A stretch of 64,000 bases of DNA from Lachnospiraceae bacterium (GCA_024682115.1 JAIKZO010000058.1:1-64000), one strand, 5' to 3'; positions 48,001 to 58,082 are shown, numbered from the stretch's first letter. A program made the numbers and translations. Notes: generated from the sequence alone by a model not told the origin.

Positions 48001-48390
48001 TATGGCGTAAATAAAGAATTACAGCCTATCTATGAGAATATTCTGCAGATTCTGAGTACTGAATACGGAATTAGCAGGGATGAAGCGTTAATGCTTTATT
48101 CAATGGAAGATTCAGAAGCATATACCGAAGAACTGATAAAGATCGTTTCCGGTGGACAATACACAATTCAGGGTAAAAACGTTTCTTCGGGTGAAAACCC
48201 GGAAGCACCTGAAAATGCCGAGGGATTAGGAGAACCCGGTCCTGCACCTGAAGGCACGGATCCTTCCGTAGCTGCTCCGCCTGATGCAGCCCCGCCTGAG
48301 GATGCTCCGCCTGCCCCGGAAAATGAACAGGAAGCATTTAACGAACTTCATCCGCTGGATGATCTTTTGGAAGCAGAAGAGGATTTATAA
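45076..48390 (+). CDS. Giant acidic repeat protein with about 15 [ST]xDD[LI]xAML motifs, lysine-rich segments, one TM and extracytoplasmic C-terminus
   Basis: Repeats read directly (SQDDLAAMLEGLEE, SQDDLEAMLAEAG, SSEDIEAMLAAAEE etc.); TM KKAFIALVACCASIIAAIVIISNIL; AGGAGATTTT SD before ATG. Confidence 0.85.
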   Translation: MASEENYLDDLLKNVIGDEPKKERTMQDVMREMGMELAEPAPTPETPAEPASTPETPAEPAPTPETPAKPAPTPDIPVEPSADFSSEPEISLDADYLDPLESEPVSDNLTFPDQDVLADMLDILDNPMTFAEEVKPAEAPLEDDIGNMLESVPGIIEEPIAESVPEEPDPLQSDLESMLDGIEENYNLEASSAVEQTLEGSVAEEIPVAAEIPSPEETFAAEMPVEEMPSQDDLAAMLEGLEEPSAEEPAAEEIPLGEVPTQDDLSAMLEGLEEPSVEEPVAEEIPVEEPAQEPEISSEDIEAMLAAAEEISSADEMPAEETFSQDDLAAMLEGLEEPSVEEPAIEEPAAEELPVEEPAEEAPAEEAASQDDLAAMLEGMGGSDPNAKMSPDDIAAMFAAAEGASAPAEEPAVEEPAAEEIPVEEPVEEAPAEEAASQDDLAAMLEGIDESSPDGTPGEEGASSDDDLLKMLAEATTAEDFEMPADRLPNDESSDNIDLSQDDIETLISGEDITSDSETQDDLEAMLAEAGEDVDTSSDSQDDLEAMLAEAGVDSDSSSDSNLEEDASQDDLEAMLAAADLEGSEGADASEGGELSQDDLEAMLGGIDMGSEGETSPEEMSDVEKLAATEGSDEDLLSLLEGIDETASEEASEGLPVELSGVIEEGEETEDKGKKKKKFSLAALLPFGKKKKKKDESEEETEEPGEQPIEASPDKIDDILTGIEEAGEEGAEDTLSDEEALKELELASIPEKKKKNGLFAKIMSFLFDEVEEEEEIVAEVSNEDILAEIDAENAEAEQGKGKKGKKAKKDKKKKGKKGGDEEAKEGSEESESGEGEEDSKKKKKPKKEKAPKEPKPKEPRKVVLSKKAFIALVACCASIIAAIVIISNILPDHSDKLLARRAYFNGDYRTVYDNLYGKRLNDSDYLMYKKAETILLMQRRLDSYRNRLLLNEPAQALDSLLEGVHLYDILTEEDRYGVNKELQPIYENILQILSTEYGISRDEALMLYSMEDSEAYTEELIKIVSGGQYTIQGKNVSSGENPEAPENAEGLGEPGPAPEGTDPSVAAPPDAAPPEDAPPAPENEQEAFNELHPLDDLLEAEEDL
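45202..45291 (+). repeat. Three tandem copies of a 30-bp unit encoding TPETPAEPA[SP]
   Basis: ACGCCTGAAACACCTGCGGAGCCTGCTYCA repeated three times with 1-nt differences. Confidence 0.9.
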
Positions 48391-48996
48391 ATGATCGCCG
48401 TAATAGATTACGATGCCGGAAATATCAAAAGCGTCGAAAAAGCCATTGTGCATCTTGGGAAAGAAGCACAGATAACCAGAGACCACGAGATCCTTCTTTC
48501 TGCTGAAAAAGTAATCCTCCCCGGTGTCGGAGCTTTTGGCGATGCGATGGCAAAACTGAATGAATACGGGCTTACCCCTGTGATAAAGTCGATCGTTAAA
48601 AAAGGGACACCCTTTTTGGGGATATGTCTGGGACTTCAACTGTTGTTTGATTCGTCCGAAGAGTCGCCGGGTGTTGATGGATTGGGTGTACTTCCCGGTA
48701 AGATACTGAGATTTCCGTCAACTGAGGGATATAAAGTCCCCCAGATCGGCTGGAACAGTCTCAGCTTTCCGAAAGAGAAAAGATTGTTTAAGGGCATCCC
48801 TGAAGATTCATATGTATATTTTGTTCATTCATATTATCTCAAAGCTGATGAACGAAATGACGTAGCAGCTCAAAGTGATTATATCCTTACGTTTGATGCG
48901 GCGGTAGAAAGGGATAATGTATTTGCCTGCCAGTTCCATCCCGAAAAAAGTTCAGATGTGGGTCTTAAGATCCTTAAAAACTTTATTGATCTGTAA
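48391..48996 (+). CDS. hisH: Imidazole glycerol phosphate synthase, glutamine amidotransferase subunit
   Basis: [19 protein letters not shown]...[11 protein letters not shown]...[17 protein letters not shown]...[12 protein letters not shown]. Confidence 0.97.
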   Translation: MIAVIDYDAGNIKSVEKAIVHLGKEAQITRDHEILLSAEKVILPGVGAFGDAMAKLNEYGLTPVIKSIVKKGTPFLGICLGLQLLFDSSEESPGVDGLGVLPGKILRFPSTEGYKVPQIGWNSLSFPKEKRLFKGIPEDSYVYFVHSYYLKADERNDVAAQSDYILTFDAAVERDNVFACQFHPEKSSDVGLKILKNFIDL

Positions 48997-48998
48997 AT

Positions 48999-49760
48999 AT
49001 GCTTACAAAAAGAATCATTCCCTGTCTAGATGTCGATAAAGGCAGAGTTGTTAAGGGAACAAAATTTCTCAATTTAATAGATGCCGGAGATCCTGTTGAA
49101 GTGGCAAAAATGTATGACAAAGCCGGTGCAGATGAACTTGTTTTTCTTGATATCACTGCGTCATCGGATTCCAGAGAGATCAAGGCGGAACTTGTCAGAG
49201 CCATCGCGGAATGTGTTTTTATTCCGTTCACTGTCGGAGGCGGGATAAGGTCTGTAGATGATTTCAGGATGATACTCCGTGAGGGTGCGGATAAAGTTGC
49301 TGTTAATTCCGCAGCTATCATGAATCCCAATATTATTTCGGAAGCTGCCGAAAAATTCGGGTCGCAATGTGTGGTTGTTGCCATAGATGCAAAAAGTACC
49401 GGCGGATCCTGGAATATATACAAAAACGGCGGACGTGTCGACATGGGGATAGATGCCGTGGAATGGGCTGTCAAAGCCGAAAAACTCGGTGCAGGTGAGA
49501 TACTTCTTACTTCCATGGATGCGGACGGGACCAAGAACGGATATGATCTTGAACTTACAAAAGCCGTATCTTCAAGTGTGTCTATTCCTGTAATAGCTTC
49601 CGGAGGGGCAGGAACGCCGGAACATTTTTACGATGCTTTTGATAAAGGCGGAGCCGACGCCGCACTGGCTGCTTCTCTTTTCCACTTTAAAGAACTTTCT
49701 ATCATGGATCTTAAGGAATATCTTAATGATAAAGGAATTCCCGTAAGGAGATTTGCCTGA
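48999..49760 (+). CDS. hisF: Imidazole glycerol phosphate synthase, cyclase subunit
   Basis: [23 protein letters not shown]...[14 protein letters not shown]...[15 protein letters not shown]...ASGGAG. Confidence 0.98.
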   Translation: MLTKRIIPCLDVDKGRVVKGTKFLNLIDAGDPVEVAKMYDKAGADELVFLDITASSDSREIKAELVRAIAECVFIPFTVGGGIRSVDDFRMILREGADKVAVNSAAIMNPNIISEAAEKFGSQCVVVAIDAKSTGGSWNIYKNGGRVDMGIDAVEWAVKAEKLGAGEILLTSMDADGTKNGYDLELTKAVSSSVSIPVIASGGAGTPEHFYDAFDKGGADAALAASLFHFKELSIMDLKEYLNDKGIPVRRFA

Positions 49761-50434
49761 TGTCTATGATAGCTAATGACTGGTTAGACGAACTTAAGGA
49801 CGAATTCGGCAAACCGTATTATAAAGAACTGTATAAATTCGTTAAAACCGAGTATAATACAAAAGTGGTCTTTCCGCCGGCAGATGATATTTTCAACGCG
49901 TTTCATCTGACAATGCTCAAAGACGTTAAGGTTCTTATCCTCGGACAGGATCCGTATCATGATGTTGATCAGGCACATGGACTTTGCTTTTCCGTTCTGC
50001 CGGGGAATAAGATACCGCCTTCACTTGTGAATATTTATAAAGAACTGCATGACGATCTGGGCTGCAAGATCCCCAATAACGGATATCTGGTAAAATGGGC
50101 CAAACAGGGCGTTTTGTTATTGAACACGGTTCTCACCGTAAGAGCGCATGAAGCGTTTTCTCACAGGGGAATGGGATGGGAAACCTTTACTGATTCTGTG
50201 ATACAGGCTCTTAACAGGCAGCAAAGGCCCATAGTTTACATGCTTTGGGGCTCTCCCGCACAGGCAAAAGCAAAGATGCTTGATAATCCAAAGCATTTGA
50301 TATTAAAAGCAGCTCATCCGAGTCCACTTTCGGCTTACCGGGGCTTTTTCGGATGCAGGCATTTTTCGAAGTGCAATGAGTTTTTGAAAAATAACGGTCT
50401 TGATCCAATAGACTGGCAGATAGAGGATGTTTAA
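49760..50434 (+). CDS. ung: Uracil-DNA glycosylase (family 1)
   Basis: VLILGQDPYHDVDQAHGLCFSV...LLLNTVLTVR...HPSPLSAYRGFFGCRHFSKCN. Confidence 0.98.
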   Translation: MSMIANDWLDELKDEFGKPYYKELYKFVKTEYNTKVVFPPADDIFNAFHLTMLKDVKVLILGQDPYHDVDQAHGLCFSVLPGNKIPPSLVNIYKELHDDLGCKIPNNGYLVKWAKQGVLLLNTVLTVRAHEAFSHRGMGWETFTDSVIQALNRQQRPIVYMLWGSPAQAKAKMLDNPKHLILKAAHPSPLSAYRGFFGCRHFSKCNEFLKNNGLDPIDWQIEDV

Positions 50435-51676
50435 ATGAATTCTTATATTGAAAAAGTTGATTATTTTAAAGGCAATGATATCGAAAAGATCGTTTCCGAA
50501 TTCGGGACACCTTTGTATGTTTACAATGAGGACATCTTACGCAAGAGGATGTACGAAGTATCAAGTATCATCACAAAGTACCCTTATAAAGCCAATTATT
50601 CGATGAAGGCCAACTCCAATCTTGAGATCTTAAAGATCGCCAAAGAAGAAAACGTGAATTGCGATGCTATGTCAGAAGGCGAGATAAGACTTTTGTTAAA
50701 GGCTGGTTTCGATCCTTCACAGATATTCTTTGTTCCCAATAACATCGATGCAAATGAAATGAAATTTGCAATAGATAACGGGATAATGACGAGCCTTGAC
50801 TCCATAGACCAGATAAGACTTTACGGTTCTCTTGCTCCGGGCAGTAAATGCGCCATCAGGATCAATCCCGGTGTCGGAGCGGGCCATCACGAAAAAGTTG
50901 TTACTGCAGGAAAAAATACGAAATTTGCGATAGCCGAGGAAGATATTGATGAAGCTATAAGGGTTGCTTCCGAATACAACCTTAAGATCTGCGGTATCAA
51001 CCAGCATGTTGGATCGCTTTATATGACTCCGGATCCTTTTATTAATGCTATAGATCAGTTCCTCAGGATCGCAAGAAAGTTTCCGGGACTTGACTTTATC
51101 GATTTTGGCGGAGGCTTCGGCATTCCATATCATAAGCTTGAAGACGAGGAACCTTTCGATATTTTCAAGCTCAGTATCGAATGGACAAAACGTCTCGACG
51201 AATTCGTGAAAGTATACGGAAGTACGCCTTTGTTCAAATCCGAACCCGGCCGTTACTGTGTTGCTGAAGGCGGTGTGATAATCGGAAGAGTAAATGCGGT
51301 CAAGTTTAACGGCGATCATAAATACGTCGGCACCGATGTCGGAATGAACGTTCTTGCCAGACCTGTTCTTTATGATTCTTGGCACGATATTGAGATTATT
51401 TCAAACGGAAAAGTTGTTAAGGGCATGAAAGAAGAAGCCACCATAACCGGCAACATATGTGAATCCGGAGATGTATTGTGCAAAGACAGACCGATGCCAA
51501 TGATCAATACCAATGATCTTATCTGCGTTTTGGATGCGGGCGCATACGGTTATTCAATGTGTAGTTCGTATAATACGAGACTTAAGCCTGCCGAAGTAAT
51601 GATCTGTTCCGACGGATCATACAAACTAATCAGAAGACGCGAAACTTACGAGGATATCTTTAATACGTTTGTTTAA
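50435..51676 (+). CDS. lysA: Diaminopimelate decarboxylase
   Basis: FGTPLYVYNEDILRKR...ANYSMKANSN...GGGFGIPY...EPGRYCVAEGG...CESGDVL. Confidence 0.95.
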   Translation: MNSYIEKVDYFKGNDIEKIVSEFGTPLYVYNEDILRKRMYEVSSIITKYPYKANYSMKANSNLEILKIAKEENVNCDAMSEGEIRLLLKAGFDPSQIFFVPNNIDANEMKFAIDNGIMTSLDSIDQIRLYGSLAPGSKCAIRINPGVGAGHHEKVVTAGKNTKFAIAEEDIDEAIRVASEYNLKICGINQHVGSLYMTPDPFINAIDQFLRIARKFPGLDFIDFGGGFGIPYHKLEDEEPFDIFKLSIEWTKRLDEFVKVYGSTPLFKSEPGRYCVAEGGVIIGRVNAVKFNGDHKYVGTDVGMNVLARPVLYDSWHDIEIISNGKVVKGMKEEATITGNICESGDVLCKDRPMPMINTNDLICVLDAGAYGYSMCSSYNTRLKPAEVMICSDGSYKLIRRRETYEDIFNTFV

Positions 51677-51678
51677 TT

Positions 51679-53025
51679 ATGGATAACAAAAAGAATAACC
51701 AGATATACAGTCAGATCGGAAATCAAATAAAGGATTCGCTTACGGAAGGATTAAAGACCGGGGACTTTTCCAGCCTTAATGTGGCGATCACGGATTCTGT
51801 CAACAGTGTCATAAAAGAGGCGACAGGGCGTGTGGGCGATGTGTTCGCCGATCCGTACAAAGGACAGGATGTTTATAAGGTTCAGAACGGGAGAAAACCT
51901 TACTCCAGCTTTGATGAGGCTGAAGAATATGCGAAGATGCTTCAGGAAAGAAGAAGACTTCATAATGAAGCCGTTCACAAAGAACAGATGCAGAGACTTC
52001 AGCACAAGAAGGAACTGAAGGAATTAAAAAGGAAACAGAAATACGAAATAGTATTGGATAAACAGAATATTCCCGTAAAGTTCAATCCTGTGGGCAAAGC
52101 ATCGGGAACTGCGTGTATCGTTGGCGGTATATTCGGTTCGGTTATATTCGGCATCAATTCGATCATGTCGTTGTTTGCGATGCTTTTCAGTACGGGAACC
52201 ATTATGTCGCTTGCCGGTCCGGTTGTTCTTCTGGCAGGAAGTCTCGGACTTCTTAAATACGGCCTTGCTAAAAAGGGCATGCTGGACAGGGCTAAAAAAT
52301 ATGCGATGATAGCCGGCAGCAATATGTATGCTCAGATATCAATGCTGGCGTCTTCACTGGGACTTAATCCCAATAAAGTCAAAAAAGACGTAAAGAAAAT
52401 GCTGAGAAAAGGTTATTATCCGGAAGGTTATCTGGATGCCCAGGAAACAACTCTTATGCTCAGCAATGATGTGTTCAAGCAATATGAACTCTCGATGAAG
52501 TCTGCCGATGAGATGAGAAAGGAACAGGCAAAGAACGCGGCGATCAACGACGAAATGCTCAACGAGGCAATGAGCAAGCTCGATCCTTCTTTGCGCGAAG
52601 AATTTGCTCAGATGGTAGGATACGGAAGAGAGTGTATCACCAGACTTCATAAGCTCAACGATGATATTCCCGGGGAAAACATCTCCATGAAACTTGATTC
52701 CCTGGAGAATATATTAAAAGAGTTATTCTTTAATCTTCAGGAACATCCCGAGCAGATGAACCGTATGCATAAGACCATGGACTATTATCTGCCTACGATG
52801 ATCAAACTTGTTGAGGCATATGCCGAATATGACAAGGTGACCAATCCTGGAAATGATATCATTTCCGCCAAAGCAGAGATAGAAAAGACGCTTGATACCA
52901 TAAACGAGGCATTCGTACAACTGCAGAACAATCTATTCAGGGATTCTGTATGGGATGTCACAACGGACGCACAGGTGTTACAGACCGTCCTTAAACAGGA
53001 AGGCCTGGCAAAAGATAAAGTTTAA
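51679..53025 (+). CDS. XpaC-like (5-bromo-4-chloroindolyl phosphate hydrolysis family) protein
   Basis: Two TM segments and C-terminal helical region typical of XpaC; adjacent to TelA-like gene as in many Firmicutes. Confidence 0.75.
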   Translation: MDNKKNNQIYSQIGNQIKDSLTEGLKTGDFSSLNVAITDSVNSVIKEATGRVGDVFADPYKGQDVYKVQNGRKPYSSFDEAEEYAKMLQERRRLHNEAVHKEQMQRLQHKKELKELKRKQKYEIVLDKQNIPVKFNPVGKASGTACIVGGIFGSVIFGINSIMSLFAMLFSTGTIMSLAGPVVLLAGSLGLLKYGLAKKGMLDRAKKYAMIAGSNMYAQISMLASSLGLNPNKVKKDVKKMLRKGYYPEGYLDAQETTLMLSNDVFKQYELSMKSADEMRKEQAKNAAINDEMLNEAMSKLDPSLREEFAQMVGYGRECITRLHKLNDDIPGENISMKLDSLENILKELFFNLQEHPEQMNRMHKTMDYYLPTMIKLVEAYAEYDKVTNPGNDIISAKAEIEKTLDTINEAFVQLQNNLFRDSVWDVTTDAQVLQTVLKQEGLAKDKV

Positions 53026-53039
53026 AAAGGAGAATTGTT

Positions 53040-54182
53040 ATGAGTGATGTAATCGATATGGAACAGACCAAAACCATCGATCTTACCGGGAAAGAGGAAA
53101 AACTTGATACGATGCTTGCTGAAGCTCCGGCTTTGGAACTTTCCGTACAGGATCAGGAAACCATCAAAAGTTATGTGGCGGGAATAGATATCAACGACAC
53201 ACAGATGGTGCTCCAGTATGGTGCGGGTGCTCAGAAGAAGATCGCGGATTTTTCCGAGAGTGCATTGAGCACCGTAAAGACAAAGGATCTTGGCGAAGTC
53301 GGCACGATGCTTTCAAGTGTTGTGACCGAGCTTAAGAGTTTTGATGTGAGCGAGACCAAGGGAGGATTCCTTGGACTGTTCAAAAAGGGCGCCAATCAGG
53401 TTACAGCTTTAAAGGCAAAATATGATAAGGCTGAAACCAATATAGATAAGATCTGCGGCGTGATGGAAGGACATCAGGTTACATTGCTTAAAGACATTGC
53501 GATGCTCGATAAGATGTATGATACAAATCTTGAGTATTACAAGGATCTTACTTTATATATCATGGCCGGAAAGGAAAAACTCGAGGAAGCAAAAACGGTT
53601 GTACTTCCCAAGCTTCTTGCCGAAGCTGAGGCTTCGGGACTTCCCGAGGATTCGCAGAAGGCTAAGGACTACGCAGAAAAAGTAGAGCGTTTTGAAAAGA
53701 AGATATATGATCTTGAACTTACAAGAAACATATCTCTGCAGATGGCTCCCCAGATCAGACTGATCCAGAATAACGACACAACAATGTCTGAAAAGATCCA
53801 GTCTACTCTTGTTAATACGATACCGTTGTGGAAATCACAGATGGTCATTGCCATTGGTATTAATCACGCCGGTGAAGCCGCAAAGGCTCAGAAGGAAGTT
53901 ACCGACATGACCAATGAGCTTCTTAAGAAGAATGCGGAAGCCTTAAAGATCGCAACTGTTGAATCAGCCAAAGAATCCGAGAGAGGTATCGTTGATATCG
54001 AAACGCTTACTCAGACGAACAAGATGCTGATCGATACGCTTGATGAAGTCGTTAAGATCCAGCAGGACGGAAGGACAAAACGTCGTGAGGCTGAAGTTGA
54101 ACTTTCACGTATAGAAGATGAGATGAAACATAAGCTTCTTGAAGTAAGCAAGCAATCGGCTCAGAACATGGCTGAAAATTAA
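53040..54182 (+). CDS. TelA-like toxic anion resistance family protein
   Basis: SLQMAPQIRLIQNNDTTMSEKIQSTLVNTIPLWKSQMVIAIGINHAGEAAKAQKEVTDMTNELLKKNAE. Confidence 0.93.
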   Translation: MSDVIDMEQTKTIDLTGKEEKLDTMLAEAPALELSVQDQETIKSYVAGIDINDTQMVLQYGAGAQKKIADFSESALSTVKTKDLGEVGTMLSSVVTELKSFDVSETKGGFLGLFKKGANQVTALKAKYDKAETNIDKICGVMEGHQVTLLKDIAMLDKMYDTNLEYYKDLTLYIMAGKEKLEEAKTVVLPKLLAEAEASGLPEDSQKAKDYAEKVERFEKKIYDLELTRNISLQMAPQIRLIQNNDTTMSEKIQSTLVNTIPLWKSQMVIAIGINHAGEAAKAQKEVTDMTNELLKKNAEALKIATVESAKESERGIVDIETLTQTNKMLIDTLDEVVKIQQDGRTKRREAEVELSRIEDEMKHKLLEVSKQSAQNMAEN

Positions 54183-54201
54183 TAAGAATTTCATATATAA
54201 C

Positions 54202-54229
54202 AAAAGCCCCGATCATTCGGGGCTTTTTG
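54202..54229. terminator. Intrinsic terminator (AAAAGCCCCGATCATTCGGGGCTTTTTG)
   Basis: 8-bp+ GC-rich stem with T-tract, lies between convergent telA-like CDS and tRNA-Leu. Confidence 0.85.
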
Positions 54230-54232
54230 TTA

Positions 54233-54316
54233 TGCCGGCGGCGGGACTTGAACCCGCACGATGTTGCCATCAACAGATTTTGAGTCTGCCTCGTCTGCCA
54301 ATTCCGACACGCCGGC
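54233..54316 (-). tRNA. tRNA-Leu(CAA)
   Basis: Minus strand GCCGGCG...CAGACTCAAAATCTG...long variable arm...GGGTTCAAGTCCCGCCGCCGGCA; anticodon loop CTCAAAA. Confidence 0.93.
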
Positions 54317-54457
54317 AAATGCTGATATCTGATCAACGAAAATGATTTTATCATAACAGGAAATCACGGTCAAGCAGACTGCCTGTGCCGCTGTCGGATA
54401 ATTGGTCATCCCGTACAAAATATTGGTAAAAAGCCCGTCGCTTCTACAACATATTGA

Positions 54458-54486
54458 TTGATAATACGGATATATGTTGGTATAAT
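54458..54486 (+). promoter_or_regulatory. Near-consensus sigma-A promoter TTGATA-N17-TATAAT
   Basis: Direct reading; upstream of the zinc-finger/polA operon. Confidence 0.75.
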
Positions 54487-54519
54487 ATATGATGTATGCA
54501 TAGATGACGGAGATGATCG

Positions 54520-54843
54520 ATGGAATGCAAAAAGGCCATCCGGCTTATCAACAGATTTTTGGATGATGATCTAGATACCGAAGAACTTCAGGATTTTATC
54601 GAACATGTTGAATCCTGTGAAGAATGTAATGAAGAACTGACCATTGCTTTCCTTGTAAGAGAAGGTGTGGCAAGGCTTGAAAACGGTAATGTCTTTGACC
54701 TTAAGAAAGAACTGGATCTCACCATGAACAAAGCCAATCATTCCCTTAAGTTAAGGGAAGGAATGCAGTGGCTTTATTATGTCATCATCGGTCTTATCGT
54801 AGTCGGAATTGCGTTTGTGATTCTTATTTTGATCTTTTTGTAA
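54520..54843 (+). CDS. Anti-sigma-factor-like zf-HC2 membrane protein
   Basis: MECKKAIRLINRFLDDDLDTEELQDFIEHVESCEECNEEL (HC2-type CxxC) plus C-terminal TM. Confidence 0.75.
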   Translation: MECKKAIRLINRFLDDDLDTEELQDFIEHVESCEECNEELTIAFLVREGVARLENGNVFDLKKELDLTMNKANHSLKLREGMQWLYYVIIGLIVVGIAFVILILIFL

Positions 54844-54849
54844 ACAAAC

Positions 54850-57489
54850 ATGAGTAAACTTGTACTTATTGACGGACACAGCATCCTCAACAGAGCTTTT
54901 TTCGGTGTTCCCGAACTTACAAATTCACAAGGACTTCACACTAATGCGATATATGGCTTCCTGAACATATTGTTCAAGATCGTCGAGGAGGAAACTCCCG
55001 ATTTTCTCACTGTGGCGTTTGATGTTTCAAAGCCGACTTTCCGACATGAAATGTTCGCTGAATATAAGGGGACCAGAAAGAAAATGGATGATGCCCTGGC
55101 CGAACAGGTTCCTGTTATGAAGGAAGTGCTCAAAGCCATGGGAATAAAGATTGTCGAATCTCCGGGATTTGAAGCAGACGACATTCTTGGAACGCTTGCG
55201 TATAAAGGCCAGAGCGAAGGAATGGATGTTTCGCTCGTTTCGGGAGACAGAGACCTTTTGCAGATCGCTACCGATAAGGTCAAGATAAGGATACCAAAGA
55301 CCAAAGGCGGTAATACCACGGTTGAAGATTATTATGCCAATGACGTGAAGACCGCTTACGGTGTCACTCCGTCTGAATTCATAGAACTTAAAGCTCTCAT
55401 GGGAGACAGCTCCGACAATATCCCCGGGGTTCCCAAAGTCGGTCAGAAAACGGCTACAGAGCTTATAGTGAAATATCACAGTCTTGACAATGTTTATCGG
55501 AATGTTGAAGAGATCACTAAGAATGCCATAAGAGAATCTTTGATAGAAAATCGTGAACTTGCATATCTTTCACTTAAACTGGCGACCATAAAGACGGACG
55601 TGGATCTCGATTACAGGTTTGAAGATGCAAAAGTAAACGATTTTTATACCGACGAAGCATATGTCCTTTTCAAAAAACTTGAATTCAAGAATTATCTCGG
55701 ACGTTTTGAGACCAAGGTGGATTATAAGAGCATCACGGATAAATTCGAATTGATTGATGATCTTAACAGAGCTTCGGATATCGTTTCCGCAGCTGCTTCA
55801 AAGTCTTTAAAAGTAGGACTGAGCCTCATTTATGATGACAAAGCATCCGATGAATTGCTTGGTTTTGCTCTTTCTTATGATGACCGTTCGTATTTCATAA
55901 AAAAATGGATGCTCCTTAACGAGGATAACCTGATCGATCTTGTCGGCAGGATATGTTCTTCGTGTTTTGTGATATCGGACAATGTCAAAAAACTGTTCGA
56001 TCTTTCCGGCAAAGAAGATACCAAAGATCTTTTCGACTCGATCATCGCCGCTTATCTTTTGAATCCTTTAAAAAATGACTATACGCTGACGGATATAGGG
56101 CAGGAATATCTCGGGATTCTTTCTCCTGAAGTTTCGCAGGTGAAAAAGAAGATGTCCCTGGCAGATGCACTTGATAAGAATACCGAAGCTTTTTCCGAGT
56201 ATGCCTGCTTTGGATCATACATCTGTCTTCATTCGTATGAGCCGATAAAAAAAGCTCTTGAAGATCAGGAAATGTGGGATCTGTACAGTAACATTGAACT
56301 TCCTTTGAGTTATGTTCTTTACAGGATGGAAAAAGAAGGAATAAGAGCTCTTCCCGATAAGCTTGCGGAATACTCTGCCATGCTCGGAGAAAACATAGAA
56401 CGTCTCCAGGCGGATATTTATTCCGAGGCAGGATGCGAGTTTAATATCAATTCACCCAAACAGCTTGGTGAGATACTTTTCGAGAGACTGAATCTGCCGG
56501 GAGGTAAAAAGACCAAGACCGGTTATTCGACCGCAGCCGATGTTCTCGATAAACTGTCCGAAGATCATCCGATCGTTAAGAAAATACTCGAATACAGGGC
56601 ATATGCGAAGCTTAAGAGCACATATGCCGACGGCCTGCAGAATTATATCGCATCCGACGGAAGGATTCATTCCACATTTAATCAGACAATAACCGCTACG
56701 GGCAGACTTTCATCTGCGGATCCGAATCTTCAGAACATTCCTATAAGGATGGAACTTGGCAGGCAGCTACGCAAGGTTTTCGTTCCCGATGACGGCTGTG
56801 TATTCATGGATGCGGACTATTCACAGATAGAATTACGTGTCCTGGCTTCGCTGTCGGGCGACGAGGAACTCATAAAGGCTTACAGAGAGCATGCGGATAT
56901 ACATCGATCTACCGCATCCAAAGTGTTTAAGGTTCCATACGATGAAGTTACGGATCTTATGAGAAGAAACGCTAAAGCCGTCAATTTCGGTATCGTATAC
57001 GGTATTTCCGCATTCGGACTTGGAGAGGATCTTGGTATTTCTCAAAAGGAAGCTAAACAGTATATAGCCGATTACTTTGAGATGTATCCTGCAGTAAAGA
57101 AATATATTGACGGTCTTGTCACTACGGCAAAAGAAAAAGGATATGCCGTTACATATTACGGCAGAAGACGTCCCATGCCCGAACTTAACAGCCCGAATTT
57201 TATGCAAAGATCGTTCGGCGAAAGAGTTGCAATGAATTCGCCGATACAGGGGACGGCCGCGGATATCATAAAGATAGCCATGATAAATGTCTTCAATGCA
57301 CTTAATAAGGAGGGCATGAAGACTAGGCTCATATTGCAGGTGCATGATGAACTCCTTTTGGAAGTGCCTGAAGAAGAAAAGGAAAAAGCAGAAAAGATAT
57401 TGAGGGAGCAGATGATATCGGCAACCGATCTTGCTGTCAGTATGGAAGTTGACCTTCATACGGGAAATGACTGGTTTGAGGCTAAATGA
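54850..57489 (+). CDS. polA: DNA polymerase I
   Basis: LIDGHSILNRAFFGVP...; polymerase motifs DADYSQIELRVLASLSGD, RRNAKAVNFGIVYGISAFGL, LQVHDELLLEVP. Confidence 0.98.
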   Translation: MSKLVLIDGHSILNRAFFGVPELTNSQGLHTNAIYGFLNILFKIVEEETPDFLTVAFDVSKPTFRHEMFAEYKGTRKKMDDALAEQVPVMKEVLKAMGIKIVESPGFEADDILGTLAYKGQSEGMDVSLVSGDRDLLQIATDKVKIRIPKTKGGNTTVEDYYANDVKTAYGVTPSEFIELKALMGDSSDNIPGVPKVGQKTATELIVKYHSLDNVYRNVEEITKNAIRESLIENRELAYLSLKLATIKTDVDLDYRFEDAKVNDFYTDEAYVLFKKLEFKNYLGRFETKVDYKSITDKFELIDDLNRASDIVSAAASKSLKVGLSLIYDDKASDELLGFALSYDDRSYFIKKWMLLNEDNLIDLVGRICSSCFVISDNVKKLFDLSGKEDTKDLFDSIIAAYLLNPLKNDYTLTDIGQEYLGILSPEVSQVKKKMSLADALDKNTEAFSEYACFGSYICLHSYEPIKKALEDQEMWDLYSNIELPLSYVLYRMEKEGIRALPDKLAEYSAMLGENIERLQADIYSEAGCEFNINSPKQLGEILFERLNLPGGKKTKTGYSTAADVLDKLSEDHPIVKKILEYRAYAKLKSTYADGLQNYIASDGRIHSTFNQTITATGRLSSADPNLQNIPIRMELGRQLRKVFVPDDGCVFMDADYSQIELRVLASLSGDEELIKAYREHADIHRSTASKVFKVPYDEVTDLMRRNAKAVNFGIVYGISAFGLGEDLGISQKEAKQYIADYFEMYPAVKKYIDGLVTTAKEKGYAVTYYGRRRPMPELNSPNFMQRSFGERVAMNSPIQGTAADIIKIAMINVFNALNKEGMKTRLILQVHDELLLEVPEEEKEKAEKILREQMISATDLAVSMEVDLHTGNDWFEAK

Positions 57490-58082
57490 TCATGAAAGTT
57501 ATTGGGATAACCGGAGGAGTCGGTAGCGGGAAAAGCTCTATCGTTAAAGAAATGGCAAAAAGGTTCCGGTGCAGGATATTGATGGCCGATGATGCCGCTC
57601 ATGCTGTATATCTGCCGGGGAACAAGTGCTATGACGAACTAGTCGCACTGCTTTCGGAAGAAATACTCGACGAGGACGGATCGATAGATAAAAAGAAGAT
57701 GTCATCACTGATATTTGATAACGAGGAACTCTTATCGGCCGTTAATTCGATCGTACATCCCGCTGTGAAGATTTACATCCTCGACCGGATCGATGAAGCC
57801 CGAAAAGCGGATGATTGCGATTTTTTCCTTCTTGAGGCAGCACTGCTTATAGAATGCGGATATAATGATATAGTTGATGAAATGTGGTTTGTTTATGCTT
57901 CCGATGAAGTGCGCAGAGAAAGACTCCGTTCCTCAAGAGGATATTCGGATGAAAAGATAGATTCTATCATGAGATCACAGTTAAGTGATGAGGAATTCAT
58001 TAAGGGCTCGGATTTTATGATAGATAACAGTTTTTCAATAGAAAACAGTATTATGCAGATCGAAAAAAGGATAGGAAAATGA
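57486..58082 (+). CDS. coaE: Dephospho-CoA kinase
   Basis: VIGITGGVGSGKSSIVKEMA; VDEMWFVYASDEVRRERL. Confidence 0.95.
   Translation: MIMKVIGITGGVGSGKSSIVKEMAKRFRCRILMADDAAHAVYLPGNKCYDELVALLSEEILDEDGSIDKKKMSSLIFDNEELLSAVNSIVHPAVKIYILDRIDEARKADDCDFFLLEAALLIECGYNDIVDEMWFVYASDEVRRERLRSSRGYSDEKIDSIMRSQLSDEEFIKGSDFMIDNSFSIENSIMQIEKRIGK

Noticed and set aside
50717-51385. 222-aa minus-strand ORF
   Set aside because: Antisense to lysA
56833-57459. 208-aa minus-strand ORF
   Set aside because: Antisense to the polymerase domain of polA
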